The notes: generated from the sequence alone by a model not told the origin. Shown: positions 8,764-16,832, counted from the first letter of the stretch. The stretch: 47,288 nt of DNA from CAZVYJ01 sp964631565 (GCA_964631565.1 CAZVYJ010000023.1:1-47288), one strand, 5' to 3'. A program made the numbers and translations.

Positions 8764-8990
8764 TGCCTCGGCAATCAATATGGGAATACTCGGAAAGTTT
8801 AAAGGCCGTATTGGTTAAGCGAGGTGAGCAGTAAACTTACAAAAGAAAAGCGATGGGTGCGCCGGCAATCGTAAGCTAGCAGAATCCCCGACCCCTGCAC
8901 CCGCTCGATTGCCTGGCTCTGCGTGGGGGCCTTTTGCGCACCTGTCTTATTCTCGGCCGGTCCTCTTCTCAGGACCGGCCTTTTTTATTG
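8764..8990 (+). ncRNA. Candidate structured non-coding RNA of unknown family
   Basis: No open frame fits, but complementary segments are dense. AAGTTTA (8795-8801) pairs with TAAACTT (8832-8838). GGCAATCG (8864-8871) pairs with CGATTGCC (8906-8913). GGTGCGC (8856-8862) pairs with GCGCACC (8936-8942), enclosing the previous helix. GCAGA (8879-8883) can pair with TCTGC (8918-8922). GGGTGC (8855-8860) can instead pair with GCACCC (8897-8902), so two exclusive folds exist. A strong terminator follows at once. I do not see the signature sequences of SRP RNA, tmRNA or RNase P RNA. The 5' end is a guess. No gene follows directly in the same direction, which argues for a stand-alone RNA more than a riboswitch. 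Confidence 0.55.
8955..8986 (+). terminator. Strong Rho-independent terminator of the candidate RNA
   Basis: A perfect 10-bp stem GGCCGGTCCT (8955-8964) / AGGACCGGCC (8971-8980) with a CTTCTC loop is followed directly by six T (8981-8986). There is no matching open reading frame upstream on this strand, so it most likely ends a non-coding transcript. Confidence 0.92.
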
Positions 8991-9175
8991 TCATTATTAT
9001 CGTCGCCCGATGAAAAACTTTAGGAGGATTTTTCACATTCAGCCATTCAGCATACGAAATACGAAGTCTGCAGAGTTGCAGCATTAAAGATGGGGATGAA
9101 TTAATAACTCGTTGCCCTTAATGTCAGACGAGTCCGGCCATGGTGGCCTACACAGGCGCGAAAGGAGCAACGAGT

Positions 9176-9300
9176 ATGATTACGTCAGATTATAAACGCA
9201 AAGAAGGTGTTCGTGGGAATCGATTATCATCAGGATGGCATTCAGGTTTGCGTCATGGACGCGGCTGGAGAAACGCTGGGTTCGAGGTTTATATCATAAA
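9176..9300 (+). pseudogene. Frameshifted N-terminal remnant of an IS110-type transposase
   Basis: An ATG with a strong ribosome binding site (AAAGGAG, 7 bases upstream) opens the frame. About 25-30 bases later the sequence has slipped frame. In the +1 frame it reads VFVGIDYHQDGIQVCVMDAA then GETLGSR before a stop. The FVGIDYH...QVCVMD pattern is the start of the DEDD (RuvC-like) catalytic domain of IS110-family transposases, the first D being catalytic. Only about 40 of roughly 350 codons remain, and I find no C-terminal part downstream. It is a dead insertion-sequence scrap. Confidence 0.7.
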
Positions 9301-9671
9301 ATGAAATGAAAGGATATGGCGTTTTCGTGTCGTGAGGCGGCAAGCTCGACTCGCGGCTGGGCACACCTTGGTGAAGCTCGATACCAGGCCTTCTCGAAAA
9401 CAACCCACTTGGGCTACCGGCTACGGGATGCTCGGATAGAAGATTGGGAAGACAACCGCAACTCCGTCTTGACACGAGTTATTGATTCATAGAAGCCCAA
9501 GCACAAGCGATCAGAAACCTTAACGTGACAATCACGACGATTGCTTCTCAACTTTGGGCGGAAAAGTCTGGAAACAAAGCGCGTAGTTCTGTAAATGTTA
9601 GGCGCAGCACATTGAGAGTTTGTGTAATTCGTGGACACTGTCTTGCTGTGTAATCTGTGGACTCGTGGACT
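9301..9671. other. Intergenic stretch after the transposase remnant, nothing recognised
   Basis: Several short frames exist on both strands, but none has a ribosome binding site, a domain, or coding-like composition. It may be further degraded mobile-element DNA; I see no terminal repeats to prove it. Confidence 0.4.
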
Positions 9672-10292
9672 ATGATAGCAAGAATCTCAGGACGGCTTGA
9701 AGAGCTTAAAGACGGCGCAGTCCTCGTCGATACCGGTGGAGGGCTGTGGTACGAGCTGCTTGTGCCCGCCTGCGACTGCGAACGTCTCGCCCGCCGCGTC
9801 GGGCAGGATATCGTCCTCTACACCATCCACTATTTCGAAGGCGACCCGGCCCACGGCGTCCAGACGCCGCGGCTGATCGGTTTCCTCGCCGAGGCGGACC
9901 GCGATTTCTTCAGGGTATTCACCAAGGTCAAGGGCATCGGCGTTCGCAAGGCGCTGCGGGCGCTGGTTCGCCCGCCGGCCGAGGTTGCAGCCGCAATACA
10001 GGGCAAGGACGCCAAGTATCTCGTCGCCCTGCCGGAAATCGGCAAGCGGACGGCAGAGCAGATTATTGCCGAGCTTACCGGCAAGGTTGACAAGTTCGCC
10101 GGCGAGGCGCCCCGGGCGGAGGCGGAAATGCCGGCAGCCGCGGTGGAAGCCGTCGCCGTGCTCGTCCAGCTCGGCGAGAAGCGGCCCGACGCGATGGCGC
10201 TCGTCGATCGCGTGCTGGCCGTCGCACCGGAACTAGATTCCCCGGAAACTATCATACAGCAGGTATACAAGCTGAAAGCGGGAGGCGGATAA
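9672..10292 (+). CDS. ruvA: Holliday junction branch migration protein RuvA
   Basis: RuvA forms a tetramer that grips the four-way junction and loads RuvB motor rings during recombinational repair. The protein (206 residues from ATG 9672, a normal length) shows the N-terminal OB-fold beginning MIARISGRLEEL, the helix-hairpin-helix motifs (VKGIGVRKALRAL and LPEIGKRTAEQIIAEL), an acidic/Ala-rich flexible linker, and the C-terminal RuvB-binding three-helix domain (AVEAVAVLVQLG onward). A GTG at 9657 is in frame but the ATG start matches the family. ruvB lies 505 bases downstream, separated by a small gene; ruvC is not next to it. Confidence 0.93.
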   Translation: MIARISGRLEELKDGAVLVDTGGGLWYELLVPACDCERLARRVGQDIVLYTIHYFEGDPAHGVQTPRLIGFLAEADRDFFRVFTKVKGIGVRKALRALVRPPAEVAAAIQGKDAKYLVALPEIGKRTAEQIIAELTGKVDKFAGEAPRAEAEMPAAAVEAVAVLVQLGEKRPDAMALVDRVLAVAPELDSPETIIQQVYKLKAGGG

Positions 10293-10353
10293 AGCACGGA
10301 ACGCGTATAACGGAACCAGGAACCCGTCAAAGAAATTGAGCGAAAGGAACGTT

Positions 10354-10758
10354 TTGAAAACCCATTACGGCAACAGCCCGTTTGGATTTGAGGATTTGGA
10401 AGTATACAAAGCCGCTCAATCGTTCCTGAAAAGAATATATTCACTGTCCGCTCATCTGCCTCAGGATGAGAAATACAATCTCGTTCGGCAAATGCGCAGA
10501 GCGGCAGTTTTGCTGACAAATAACCTGGCTGAAGGCTACGGAAGATTCACGTGGCAGGACACCAGCCATTTCTGCCGTCAGGCACGCGGGTCTTTGATGG
10601 AACTTGTTGATGACATTAACATATGCCGCCAGATGGGATACGCTGACGAAAAAGCGGTTGAATCATTACGGCAGGATGCCGAAAGGCAATTGCAGCTCAT
10701 TAACGGCTACATAAGATATTTGCAGAAGAATAAACGAGAAGAAGAGTCTCCTAAATAA
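10354..10758 (+). CDS. Four-helix bundle protein, S23 / 23S rRNA intervening-sequence family
   Basis: About 134 residues. The pattern FEDLEVYKAAQSFLKRIY, then LRQMRRAAVLLTNNLAEGYGR and a long C-terminal helix pair, is that of the four-helix-bundle family first seen in 23S rRNA intervening sequences. Its biochemical role is unsettled; relatives form pentamers and may bind nucleic acid. The likely start is TTG 10354, preceded by AAAGGA at good spacing; TTG 10336 is in frame upstream. It is inserted between ruvA and ruvB in the same direction, with 61 and 38 bases on either side, so it is probably co-transcribed. In Phycisphaerae and similar genomes this family is scattered in many copies, so a link to RuvAB is not implied. 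Confidence 0.8.
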   Translation: MKTHYGNSPFGFEDLEVYKAAQSFLKRIYSLSAHLPQDEKYNLVRQMRRAAVLLTNNLAEGYGRFTWQDTSHFCRQARGSLMELVDDINICRQMGYADEKAVESLRQDAERQLQLINGYIRYLQKNKREEESPK

Positions 10759-10796
10759 CCGGGTTCCGTGTTCCCGGTTCCGGAATACGAAAATAA

Positions 10797-11831
10797 ATGG
10801 CTCGTGAGAAAATAATCTCGAACGATTCGACCGGCCCGGAAGATGAGCGGTTCAATGTCGCGCTTCGCCCGGAAACGCTGGACGAATGCATCGGCATGGG
10901 CGACCTGCTGGATAAGCTGCGCATCGCCATCGACGCCGCGCGCGGCCGCGGCGAGCCGATGGAGCACGTCCTGCTGCACGGCCCGCCGGGACTCGGCAAG
11001 ACCACGCTGGCCTACGTTATCGCGCACGAGATGCACAGCACGATAAAGGTCACCTCCGGCCCGGCCCTGACGAGGCCGAGCGACCTCATCGGCATACTCA
11101 CGAACCTGGAGGCCGGCGACGTACTTTTCATCGACGAAATTCACCGCCTCACCCCCGCCGTCGAGGAATATATCTACCCCGCGATGGAGGACTACAAGGT
11201 GGACTTCGTGGTGGATTCAGGCATGCACAGCCGCACCATCAACCTGCCGCTGAAGCCCTTCACGCTGATAGGCGCGACGACGCGCGCCGGCATGCTCAGC
11301 CCGCCGCTGCGGACGCGGTTCGGCATAAACCATCACCTGGAATTCTGGAGCCGCGACGAACTGCTGGCCCGCGCCAGGATGTCGGCCGAGATGCTGAAAA
11401 TCAAATTTGAGCTGCCCGCACTGGAGATGCTCGCCGGGCGGGCGCGCGGCACGCCGCGAATCGCGAACCGCCTGCTGCGCCGCTGCCGCGATTACGCGCA
11501 GGTCAAGGGCGACGGCAAACTCACCGTCGAAACCGTCGACGCGGCGCTCAAGCTGGAAGGCATCGACGAACTCGGCCTGGACGAACTCGACCGCCGCTTC
11601 CTGCAGATTATCATTGACGTCTATCACGGCGGGCCGGTCGGCATAGAAACCGTCGCCGCCACGCTCGGCGAGGAAACCGACACGCTGGTCGACGTCGTCG
11701 AGCCGTTTCTGCTGCAGACGGGCCTGCTCGCCCGCACCCGTCGCGGCCGGCTGGCGACTTCAAAAGCCTACGAGCATCTCGACATCGAATACACCGGCGA
11801 CGAAAACGCCAGGCTGTTCGACGCGGAATAA
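10797..11831 (+). CDS. ruvB: Holliday junction branch migration ATPase RuvB
   Basis: The hexameric AAA+ motor that drives branch migration with RuvA. In its 344 residues: the adenine-contacting start RFNVALRPETLDECIG; Walker A GPPGLGKTT (62-70); Walker B LFIDEIHRL; the sensor 1 stretch LIGATTRAGMLSPPLRTRFG, which includes the trigger Arg; sensor 2 in RGTPRIANRLLRR; and the C-terminal winged helix (ETDTLVDVVEPFLLQTGLLARTRRGR). All key residues are present and the length is normal. It follows ruvA and the four-helix-bundle gene. Confidence 0.95.
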   Translation: MAREKIISNDSTGPEDERFNVALRPETLDECIGMGDLLDKLRIAIDAARGRGEPMEHVLLHGPPGLGKTTLAYVIAHEMHSTIKVTSGPALTRPSDLIGILTNLEAGDVLFIDEIHRLTPAVEEYIYPAMEDYKVDFVVDSGMHSRTINLPLKPFTLIGATTRAGMLSPPLRTRFGINHHLEFWSRDELLARARMSAEMLKIKFELPALEMLAGRARGTPRIANRLLRRCRDYAQVKGDGKLTVETVDAALKLEGIDELGLDELDRRFLQIIIDVYHGGPVGIETVAATLGEETDTLVDVVEPFLLQTGLLARTRRGRLATSKAYEHLDIEYTGDENARLFDAE

Positions 11832-11866
11832 CCTCCGCAGGCAAACCGGGAAGTTTTTTCAAAAAA

Positions 11867-11888
11867 CCGCCTCACTGAAGTGAGGCGG
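11867..11888 (-). terminator. Rho-independent terminator for the minus-strand small-gene pair
   Basis: CCGCCTCAC / GTGAGGCGG form a perfect 9-bp stem with a TGAA loop. On the minus strand TTTTTT follows the stem directly. It would stop transcripts from 12582-11958. It sits 35 bases after ruvB, but lacks a T run for that direction. Confidence 0.75.
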
Positions 11889-11890
11889 CC

Positions 11891-11953
11891 TAAAATCTGA
11901 AATCTCAAATTTCAAATCCCAAATCCGCAATCCGAAATTAAAATCCGAAATTA
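11891..11953. repeat. Degenerate AAATCYGAAATC simple repeat
   Basis: About 60 bases consist of imperfect 8-11-base units such as AAATCTGAAATC, AAATCCC and AAATCCG. A shorter stretch of the same kind lies near 8386-8400. This looks like a dispersed intergenic simple repeat with no coding role. Confidence 0.6.
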
Positions 11954-11957
11954 TTCT

Positions 11958-12149
11958 CTACAATCCCCACGCCTTTGCGAACGCCTCAAAGCTGCGGTCG
12001 TAGGTTTTCTCCGCATCGGGCGGGAAGCAGCAGCCGGGCAGCTGCCTGCTGGCGAGGTGATAATGCAGGCAGTCGCAGCAGACGCCTTTTTTGTCGCAGC
12101 CCGCGCTGCACGTACATTTCTTGAGGTTGCTCTTCTTTTTGCAATCCAT
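11958..12149 (-). CDS. Small cysteine-rich DUF6485-type protein
   Basis: 63 residues with eight cysteines in the order C-x9-C-x-C-x3-C-x4-C-C-x2-C and then C-C near 40, followed by the tail FPPDAEKTYDRSFEAFAKAW. This pattern matches the family of short proteins annotated DUF6485, probably metal-binding. The function is unknown. The downstream partner of the HTH-like gene (34 bases between them) and ended by the hairpin at 11867-11888, so the two probably form an operon. Confidence 0.75.
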   Translation of the reverse strand: MDCKKKSNLKKCTCSAGCDKKGVCCDCLHYHLASRQLPGCCFPPDAEKTYDRSFEAFAKAWGL

Positions 12150-12183
12150 GAAACTTACTCCTGTCTGTCTGAATCGACTCTGA

Positions 12184-12582
12184 CTAACTCTGCTGTTTGT
12201 CCAGCAGGTGCTCCAGTGCGGCGAGGGCCTCGATGGCCTCGCGTATTTCCTTCACGGTGATGGTCGGCGATCGGCCCTCGGTGATGGCCACGATCGCCTC
12301 GGCCGACTCCTTCACCGCGTTGAGGTTGGCGCTGTGCAGTCCGTCGGGCCGGCGGACAAAGTACCCGCCCTGCCGCTTGCAGATGAAATCCACCGCAGCC
12401 TCGGTTTCATGCAGGCCGGTCGCGGCGATGGCGTCGCAGAATCGCGATATCGGATTCGGCTGCGCCCCGTTAAGCATCCGGTGAATCTGCCGCGTGCTGA
12501 GCGACATCTCGGCCGCAAACGCCTTCGGACCTACCGACTCGACCATCGCTTCAAAAAGCTGCTCACAAGCTGTTTCTGACAT
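12184..12582 (-). CDS. Small HTH-containing protein of unknown function
   Basis: 132 residues. The N-terminal half reads like a helix-turn-helix (KAFAAEMSLSTRQIHRMLNG, about 20-39, then a PNPISRFCDAI helix), similar in style to phage CII/Cro-type repressors. The C-terminal half is helical and Ala/Glu-rich (IREAIEALAALEHLLDKQ), perhaps for dimerisation. I recognise no specific family. The start ATG 12582 has AAGAGAG about 8 bases upstream; a TTG two codons earlier is also possible. It is followed by the DUF6485-type gene. Confidence 0.65.
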   Translation of the reverse strand: MSETACEQLFEAMVESVGPKAFAAEMSLSTRQIHRMLNGAQPNPISRFCDAIAATGLHETEAAVDFICKRQGGYFVRRPDGLHSANLNAVKESAEAIVAITEGRSPTITVKEIREAIEALAALEHLLDKQQS

Positions 12583-12820
12583 GTCCAATTCTCTCTTTAA
12601 TATGACTTGTTAGCATCCACCCAAACGAAATAAAACAATGGCGTCGTCAGTCGGTCCCGGCGGGAAAAGCTGACGGTGCAGACTGGGGGGCATCTCGGCC
12701 GGACCCGCCGGGGCCGCTGCATTTTGACAGTATCGCCTCCTTTCAATCGCGCAGCAACCCAAATTGATGCAAACTCCGCTGCCTAACGCGGCATGCCAAT
12801 GTATAATGCCGGCCTGAGTT

Positions 12821-13234
12821 ATGTTCCTTTCCGAAAAGACAATCCGATGGTCGGTGTTTTTTCTCCTGGTCGCGGCAGTCGGAACCGCCCAGTATCTGAC
12901 CGCATCCTCCGGCATGCCCACTGAGCCGCCCGCATGGTGGTGGTTCTTCGCGAACGCACCGAGATATATGGCGATTTCGGTATGCTGCGACATCTTCGGC
13001 CTCAGCCAGGAGGAAGCAATCCAGACATGGTGGCCGTGGATGGGGTTTATATACTACGCGGTGCTGCTTGTCCCCTTCTTCAGTGCGCCGCTGGACCGCC
13101 CCCGCCGCGAATGGACGCTCGCAGCCATTTTCGTCACGATGCACCTGCTGCTTTCCGGCGCGGTCTGGATGCTGGAAACCGGAAGGCTTAACGACTTTTT
13201 CCTTAAGACGGCATGGATGAGGGAGTGGCTCTAA
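12821..13234 (+). CDS. Small membrane protein of unknown function
   Basis: 137 residues with three predicted membrane helices (about 9-27, 74-92 and 103-120) and a Trp-rich loop (PPAWWWFF). No domain recognised and no clear ribosome binding site. It is convergent with, and overlaps by 4 bases, the 3' end of the membrane-protein gene that closes the dcw cluster. Composition looks coding, but support rests on hydrophobicity and frame length alone. Confidence 0.6.
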   Translation: MFLSEKTIRWSVFFLLVAAVGTAQYLTASSGMPTEPPAWWWFFANAPRYMAISVCCDIFGLSQEEAIQTWWPWMGFIYYAVLLVPFFSAPLDRPRREWTLAAIFVTMHLLLSGAVWMLETGRLNDFFLKTAWMREWL

Positions 13235-13965
13235 GCGAGCGGGTTTGTGCGAGATGGTTTGGAGAAAGCGAGGCGTAAAATCATCATCGCCGCGCCGGCA
13301 CACAGCCAGACAATGTAGGGCAGCTTCGCATCGAGATACAGCGAGCCGCTCCTGTCGGCGGCGGCGTCCCATGCGAAGGTCGCCGGCGCCAGCAGCCACA
13401 GCCCCTCGATTGAATCCGGAATCGCCCCGATAAAATCCCTCAGTATGTAGTACACAACAGGCATGCCGACGGCGACAAACAGCAGCAAAAGCATGACCGC
13501 CGGCCGAAACGGTTTGATGCCGGCGGACACTGCGGCGCATCCCAGCGCAAAAAAGGCAATCACGATAACAACCAGAGCGGTTCGCACGACATCGGCTGCA
13601 ACCGCATCGCCCAGATACGCCGCCGCAACGTAAAACGGAATCGTGACCAGCAGAAACGTCGGCAGGTCAGCCGACGCCTTTATAAAAGATTCCCCGGCCA
13701 GGCTGCGGCGGAGAATTATCACCGGGTATGCCAGCAGGAAAAAAACCGTCTGTGCGACTGCGAGCGTCTGCAATATCGGAAGCGGAGCGCCATGATGCAG
13801 GTCGGTCCGCTGCACGACATCCGGCCAAAGCCCTAAAGCAAACCCCGCCAGGCACGCGGCGACGTAGACAAGCCCGGCCGGACTCCAACGCCAGCCGATC
13901 AGCCGTGCGAAAAATCTAATTGCGGCTCGGGATGAGGTACTCGTATCTGAGGTCGAGCCAGTCAT
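13231..13965 (-). CDS. Multi-pass membrane protein at the end of the dcw cluster, Yip1-like
   Basis: About 244 residues with six or so hydrophobic helices and few charged loops, starting after a short polar N-terminus. The layout (paired helices, conserved Pro in the middle helices) resembles Yip1-type membrane proteins, but I cannot assign a family with confidence. The start ATG 13965 has GGGGA 5 bases upstream; it overlaps the ftsQ-like gene by 50 bases. This gene occupies the place where ftsA and ftsZ stand in many dcw clusters. Tight overlap implies it is translated with the cluster. Confidence 0.65.
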   Translation of the reverse strand: MTGSTSDTSTSSRAAIRFFARLIGWRWSPAGLVYVAACLAGFALGLWPDVVQRTDLHHGAPLPILQTLAVAQTVFFLLAYPVIILRRSLAGESFIKASADLPTFLLVTIPFYVAAAYLGDAVAADVVRTALVVIVIAFFALGCAAVSAGIKPFRPAVMLLLLFVAVGMPVVYYILRDFIGAIPDSIEGLWLLAPATFAWDAAADRSGSLYLDAKLPYIVWLCAGAAMMILRLAFSKPSRTNPLA

Positions 13966-14947
13966 AGGTCCCCGCAATCATGCCGTTGTTTTTCTGGACG
14001 AATTCATCCAGATTCGCCATCTTCCGCTGCGGAGACACCACAGGCGGGGCATCGTCGGACGGGAACTGGCCCCACTTGACCAGCGTTGTTTTTCCGTCGC
14101 CCACCTGGGCGTAAACGATAAGCCGCGGCTCGTATTTGCCGCCCTCGCCGTAATAGTTCCGCACGTCAACTATCGAAAACTGGTTGGCGTATATTCTTGT
14201 CGACAGCAGTTCGACCAGGCGGATTCCATCGGCGAGGTCTTCGCCAGGCCATTTCTCGCCGACGGCCGGGCACGGAGCCTTGACGCCGTAAATCGTGATG
14301 TAATGCTGCCTGTACAGGCGGTAGTTTCTAGGCGCCTGGGTTTCATCGGCGAAATAAATGTAGCGAACGTTGTTGCCGTCGTCCGTCACCTTGACGTAAT
14401 ACTGCGGGGCATTGTCGAGCGGCAGGCGGACGCCCTCGGTATCTACGTAAGACTCGGTCATACCGTCCGAGTGCAGTACTTTAGCGACCGGCCGGCGGAA
14501 TTCGGCCCGAACCGTCACAACGTACTGCCCGTCGGCGGCATTATGCTTCTCGACGCGGTTAACTTTGGATATCCACGGGTTTCTGGATGCCCGGTCGCAT
14601 ATCTCGCCGGTCAGGTTGCGATCGTTGAAACTCATGCCGCCATCGCGCAGCGACTGCTCTATTTCCTTCACCAGCGTCGCAGGCGCCCATGAAGGAACAT
14701 CCACAAGCTGAACCTGGTAGTTGCCCGGTTCGCAGGCGCCCGGGGCCGCCGCGGTGGCCGTCAGAACATGATTCTCAAGAAAAATCATGCCCATGACCGC
14801 CCCGCCTACCGCCGTGATAACGATAACGATTTTCAGAAAATACGATGCGAAAGCGTCACGTTTTGCCTCGTCTATGCCCGACCACCACCGCGACAGGGCG
14901 GACGGCTTTTTGACTTTCGGCTTGGTTTTGTTCTTGTTTCGTCCCAT
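13916..14947 (-). CDS. Divergent FtsQ/DivIB-like cell division protein
   Basis: 343 residues: a basic cytoplasmic N-terminus (KNKTKPKVKKPS), one membrane helix (about 38-58) and a large periplasmic part. A POTRA-like start (PSWAPATLVKEIEQSLRDGG...NPWISKVNRVEKH) is followed by a beta region with DTEGVRLPLDNAP, similar to the FtsQ motif of a late-stage divisome scaffold. The topology and the place directly after ddl are those of ftsQ. It is longer than usual (about 250-280) and the sequence is divergent, so the name stays tentative. Gap to ddl is 15 bases. Confidence 0.7.
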   Translation of the reverse strand: MGRNKNKTKPKVKKPSALSRWWSGIDEAKRDAFASYFLKIVIVITAVGGAVMGMIFLENHVLTATAAAPGACEPGNYQVQLVDVPSWAPATLVKEIEQSLRDGGMSFNDRNLTGEICDRASRNPWISKVNRVEKHNAADGQYVVTVRAEFRRPVAKVLHSDGMTESYVDTEGVRLPLDNAPQYYVKVTDDGNNVRYIYFADETQAPRNYRLYRQHYITIYGVKAPCPAVGEKWPGEDLADGIRLVELLSTRIYANQFSIVDVRNYYGEGGKYEPRLIVYAQVGDGKTTLVKWGQFPSDDAPPVVSPQRKMANLDEFVQKNNGMIAGTYDWLDLRYEYLIPSRN

Positions 14948-14962
14948 ATCACACTGCTCCCG

Positions 14963-15952
14963 TCAGTTGGCCGGACAGACCGACCTCTGCATCGCCATGG
15001 CTGCAATGCGGTCAACAAGCTCGTCAAAACATATGCCGACTCTGGCAGCCGCCATCGGCAGCAGCGAATGACTGGTGAAGCCGGGAATCGTGTTTATTTC
15101 CAGGAACTGCGGCACGCCGTCGGCGTCGAGAATGAAGTCCGAGCGGGACATATCCCGGCAGCCCAGTTCGTTATGCGCCGTGAGTGCAGCCTGCTGGATG
15201 CGATGGACGGTTTCGTCATCCAGACCGTGATCAAAAACATATTTCGTTCCGGAGTCGTCGGCATATTTGGCGTCGTAATCGTAGAACGGACGGGCAGGGA
15301 TAATTTCCAGAACCGGCAGCGCCCGGTCGCCCAGAATACCAACTGTGATTTCACGACCTTTCACAAAACGTTCCAGCATTACCCGGCCGTAATCGTCAAG
15401 CAGTTCGGAGATGGCCTGGTCGCGCATGTCGGCATTATGGGCAATGGTTATATCCACGCTTGAGCCGCCGTCAACCGGCTTGATGACAACCGGCGGCTCG
15501 ATTTCGGTAAGCCACTTGCTGAACAACTGCGGAGAATGGTACTGTTCGATAATCATCCAGTCGGGCGTCTCAATTCCTGCCCGCTTGACTATCTGTTTTG
15601 CGGCGGCCTTGTCCATCGCCAGCTCGCTTGCACGCGGCGGCGAACCGGTGTACCGCAGGCACCTGTTCTCGCAAAGCTCCTGCACCTCGCCCGACTCGCC
15701 GAAATCGCCGTGCAGCGCGATGAAGACCACGTCGATGCCCTTTCTGTCAAGAGCGGACGTGTCTTCAGGGGATATGTCGGCCCGCGTAACGCGATGCCCG
15801 CACCGGACCAGCGCATCGGCTATTGCCTTGCCGGAAATCAGGGAGACCGCCCTCTCGCTGGAAGGCCCGCCCATGAGAACCGTTATATCCAGCGGCCGGC
15901 TGGTCTTATACTGACGTGAAGCGCCGTCCCTGACAGCATTACGATCGTCCAT
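14963..15952 (-). CDS. ddl: D-alanine--D-alanine ligase
   Basis: An ATP-grasp enzyme that joins two D-Ala for the end of the peptidoglycan stem peptide, acting in the cytoplasm before MurF. 329 residues with the N-terminal signature VLMGGPSSERAVSLISGKA, the HGDFGESGEVQ segment, the ATP-grasp VVIKPVDGGSSVDI, and the C-terminal metal-binding GCRDMSRSDFILDADG and LEINTIPGFTSHSLLP. All parts are present. It starts one base after the murB stop (TGATATG), with AGAGG as ribosome binding site inside murB. Confidence 0.95.
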   Translation of the reverse strand: MDDRNAVRDGASRQYKTSRPLDITVLMGGPSSERAVSLISGKAIADALVRCGHRVTRADISPEDTSALDRKGIDVVFIALHGDFGESGEVQELCENRCLRYTGSPPRASELAMDKAAAKQIVKRAGIETPDWMIIEQYHSPQLFSKWLTEIEPPVVIKPVDGGSSVDITIAHNADMRDQAISELLDDYGRVMLERFVKGREITVGILGDRALPVLEIIPARPFYDYDAKYADDSGTKYVFDHGLDDETVHRIQQAALTAHNELGCRDMSRSDFILDADGVPQFLEINTIPGFTSHSLLPMAAARVGICFDELVDRIAAMAMQRSVCPAN

Positions 15953-15953
15953 A

Positions 15954-16832
15954 TCACCAAACCTCTAATTCAAGCTCCAGATAAACCTCGCTGGTCTTGT
16001 AAACCGTCTCGCGAATTATATTGATAAGCTTCAGGAAGTCCGAAGCCTTCGCCCGTTCGTCCGCGAGAATGAAGTTCGCATGCTTCTCGGAAACGTAAGC
16101 GCCTCCGACCCGCCTGCCCTTCAGACCCGCACGGTCTATAAGCGCACCGGCCGACAGGCCGCGCGGGTTCTTGAAGATGCATCCGGCATTACGCTTCGCC
16201 AGCGGCTGGGTGTTCTTTTTGTATATCCATATCTGCTTGACCTGCTTGAGAATCCTGTGCGGATCGTCCTCGACGAGCCTGAACTCCGCGCCGAGAATGA
16301 ATTTCGACGTGATGTTCGTCGAACGATATGCGAACGCCAGGTCCTCGCGATATCTTGTGAAAATCTCGCCGGCGTCGTTCATGACATCGACGGATTCGAT
16401 AACGCTGCCGATATCGCCGAACGCGCCTCCGGCGTTCATATGGACGCAGCCGCCCACGCTGCCCGGAATGCCGGTCAGGCATTCGATTCCCGACAGCCCT
16501 TCGCGCACGCACCGCAGCACGAGCCGGCCCATGTCGGCGCCGGCGCTCGCGCGTATGCCGCCCTCGACGAGGTCAACGGCGGTGAAGCTGCCCTGTTTCA
16601 GGCGAATCACGGCGCCGTTGACGCCTGCGTCGTCGACAAGCAGGTTGGCCCCGCTGCCGAGCACATACATAGGTATCTCATTTTCGCGGCAGCGGCAGAC
16701 GACCTTTTTCAGCTCGTCGATGTCGCGAGGTTCAAGAAAATATCTGGCCGGACCGCCTATGCCGAGCCACGTGTGCATCGACAGCGGTTCGTTTTCCTTA
16801 AGAATGTCTTCCAAGCCAGCGAACAGTTTCAT
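15954..16832 (-). CDS. murB: UDP-N-acetylenolpyruvoylglucosamine reductase MurB
   Basis: FAD-dependent reductase producing UDP-MurNAc. 292 residues show the FAD-binding HTWLGIGGPARYF, LGSGANLLVDDAG and LTGIPGSVGGCVHMNAG, the YRSTN motif, and the active-site loop NAGCIFKNP. The proton-donor position holds Cys in place of the Ser of the E. coli enzyme, a variation known in other bacteria. The C-terminal KHANFI is also there. The ATG overlaps the end of murC by 35 bases, with GGAAG 8 bases upstream, showing tight coupling. Confidence 0.94.
   Translation of the reverse strand: MKLFAGLEDILKENEPLSMHTWLGIGGPARYFLEPRDIDELKKVVCRCRENEIPMYVLGSGANLLVDDAGVNGAVIRLKQGSFTAVDLVEGGIRASAGADMGRLVLRCVREGLSGIECLTGIPGSVGGCVHMNAGGAFGDIGSVIESVDVMNDAGEIFTRYREDLAFAYRSTNITSKFILGAEFRLVEDDPHRILKQVKQIWIYKKNTQPLAKRNAGCIFKNPRGLSAGALIDRAGLKGRRVGGAYVSEKHANFILADERAKASDFLKLINIIRETVYKTSEVYLELELEVW

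Noticed and set aside
8764..8990. Candidate RNA as SRP RNA, tmRNA or RNase P RNA
   Set aside because: The conserved SRP tetraloop/GGAAG motif, a tRNA-like CCA end with tag frame, and the RNase P core sequences are not visible to me. 6S RNA could not be fully excluded by eye.
12743..13540. A 265-codon minus-strand frame
   Set aside because: Out-of-frame, Arg/Cys-rich overlap with two membrane-protein genes; no ribosome binding site or domain.
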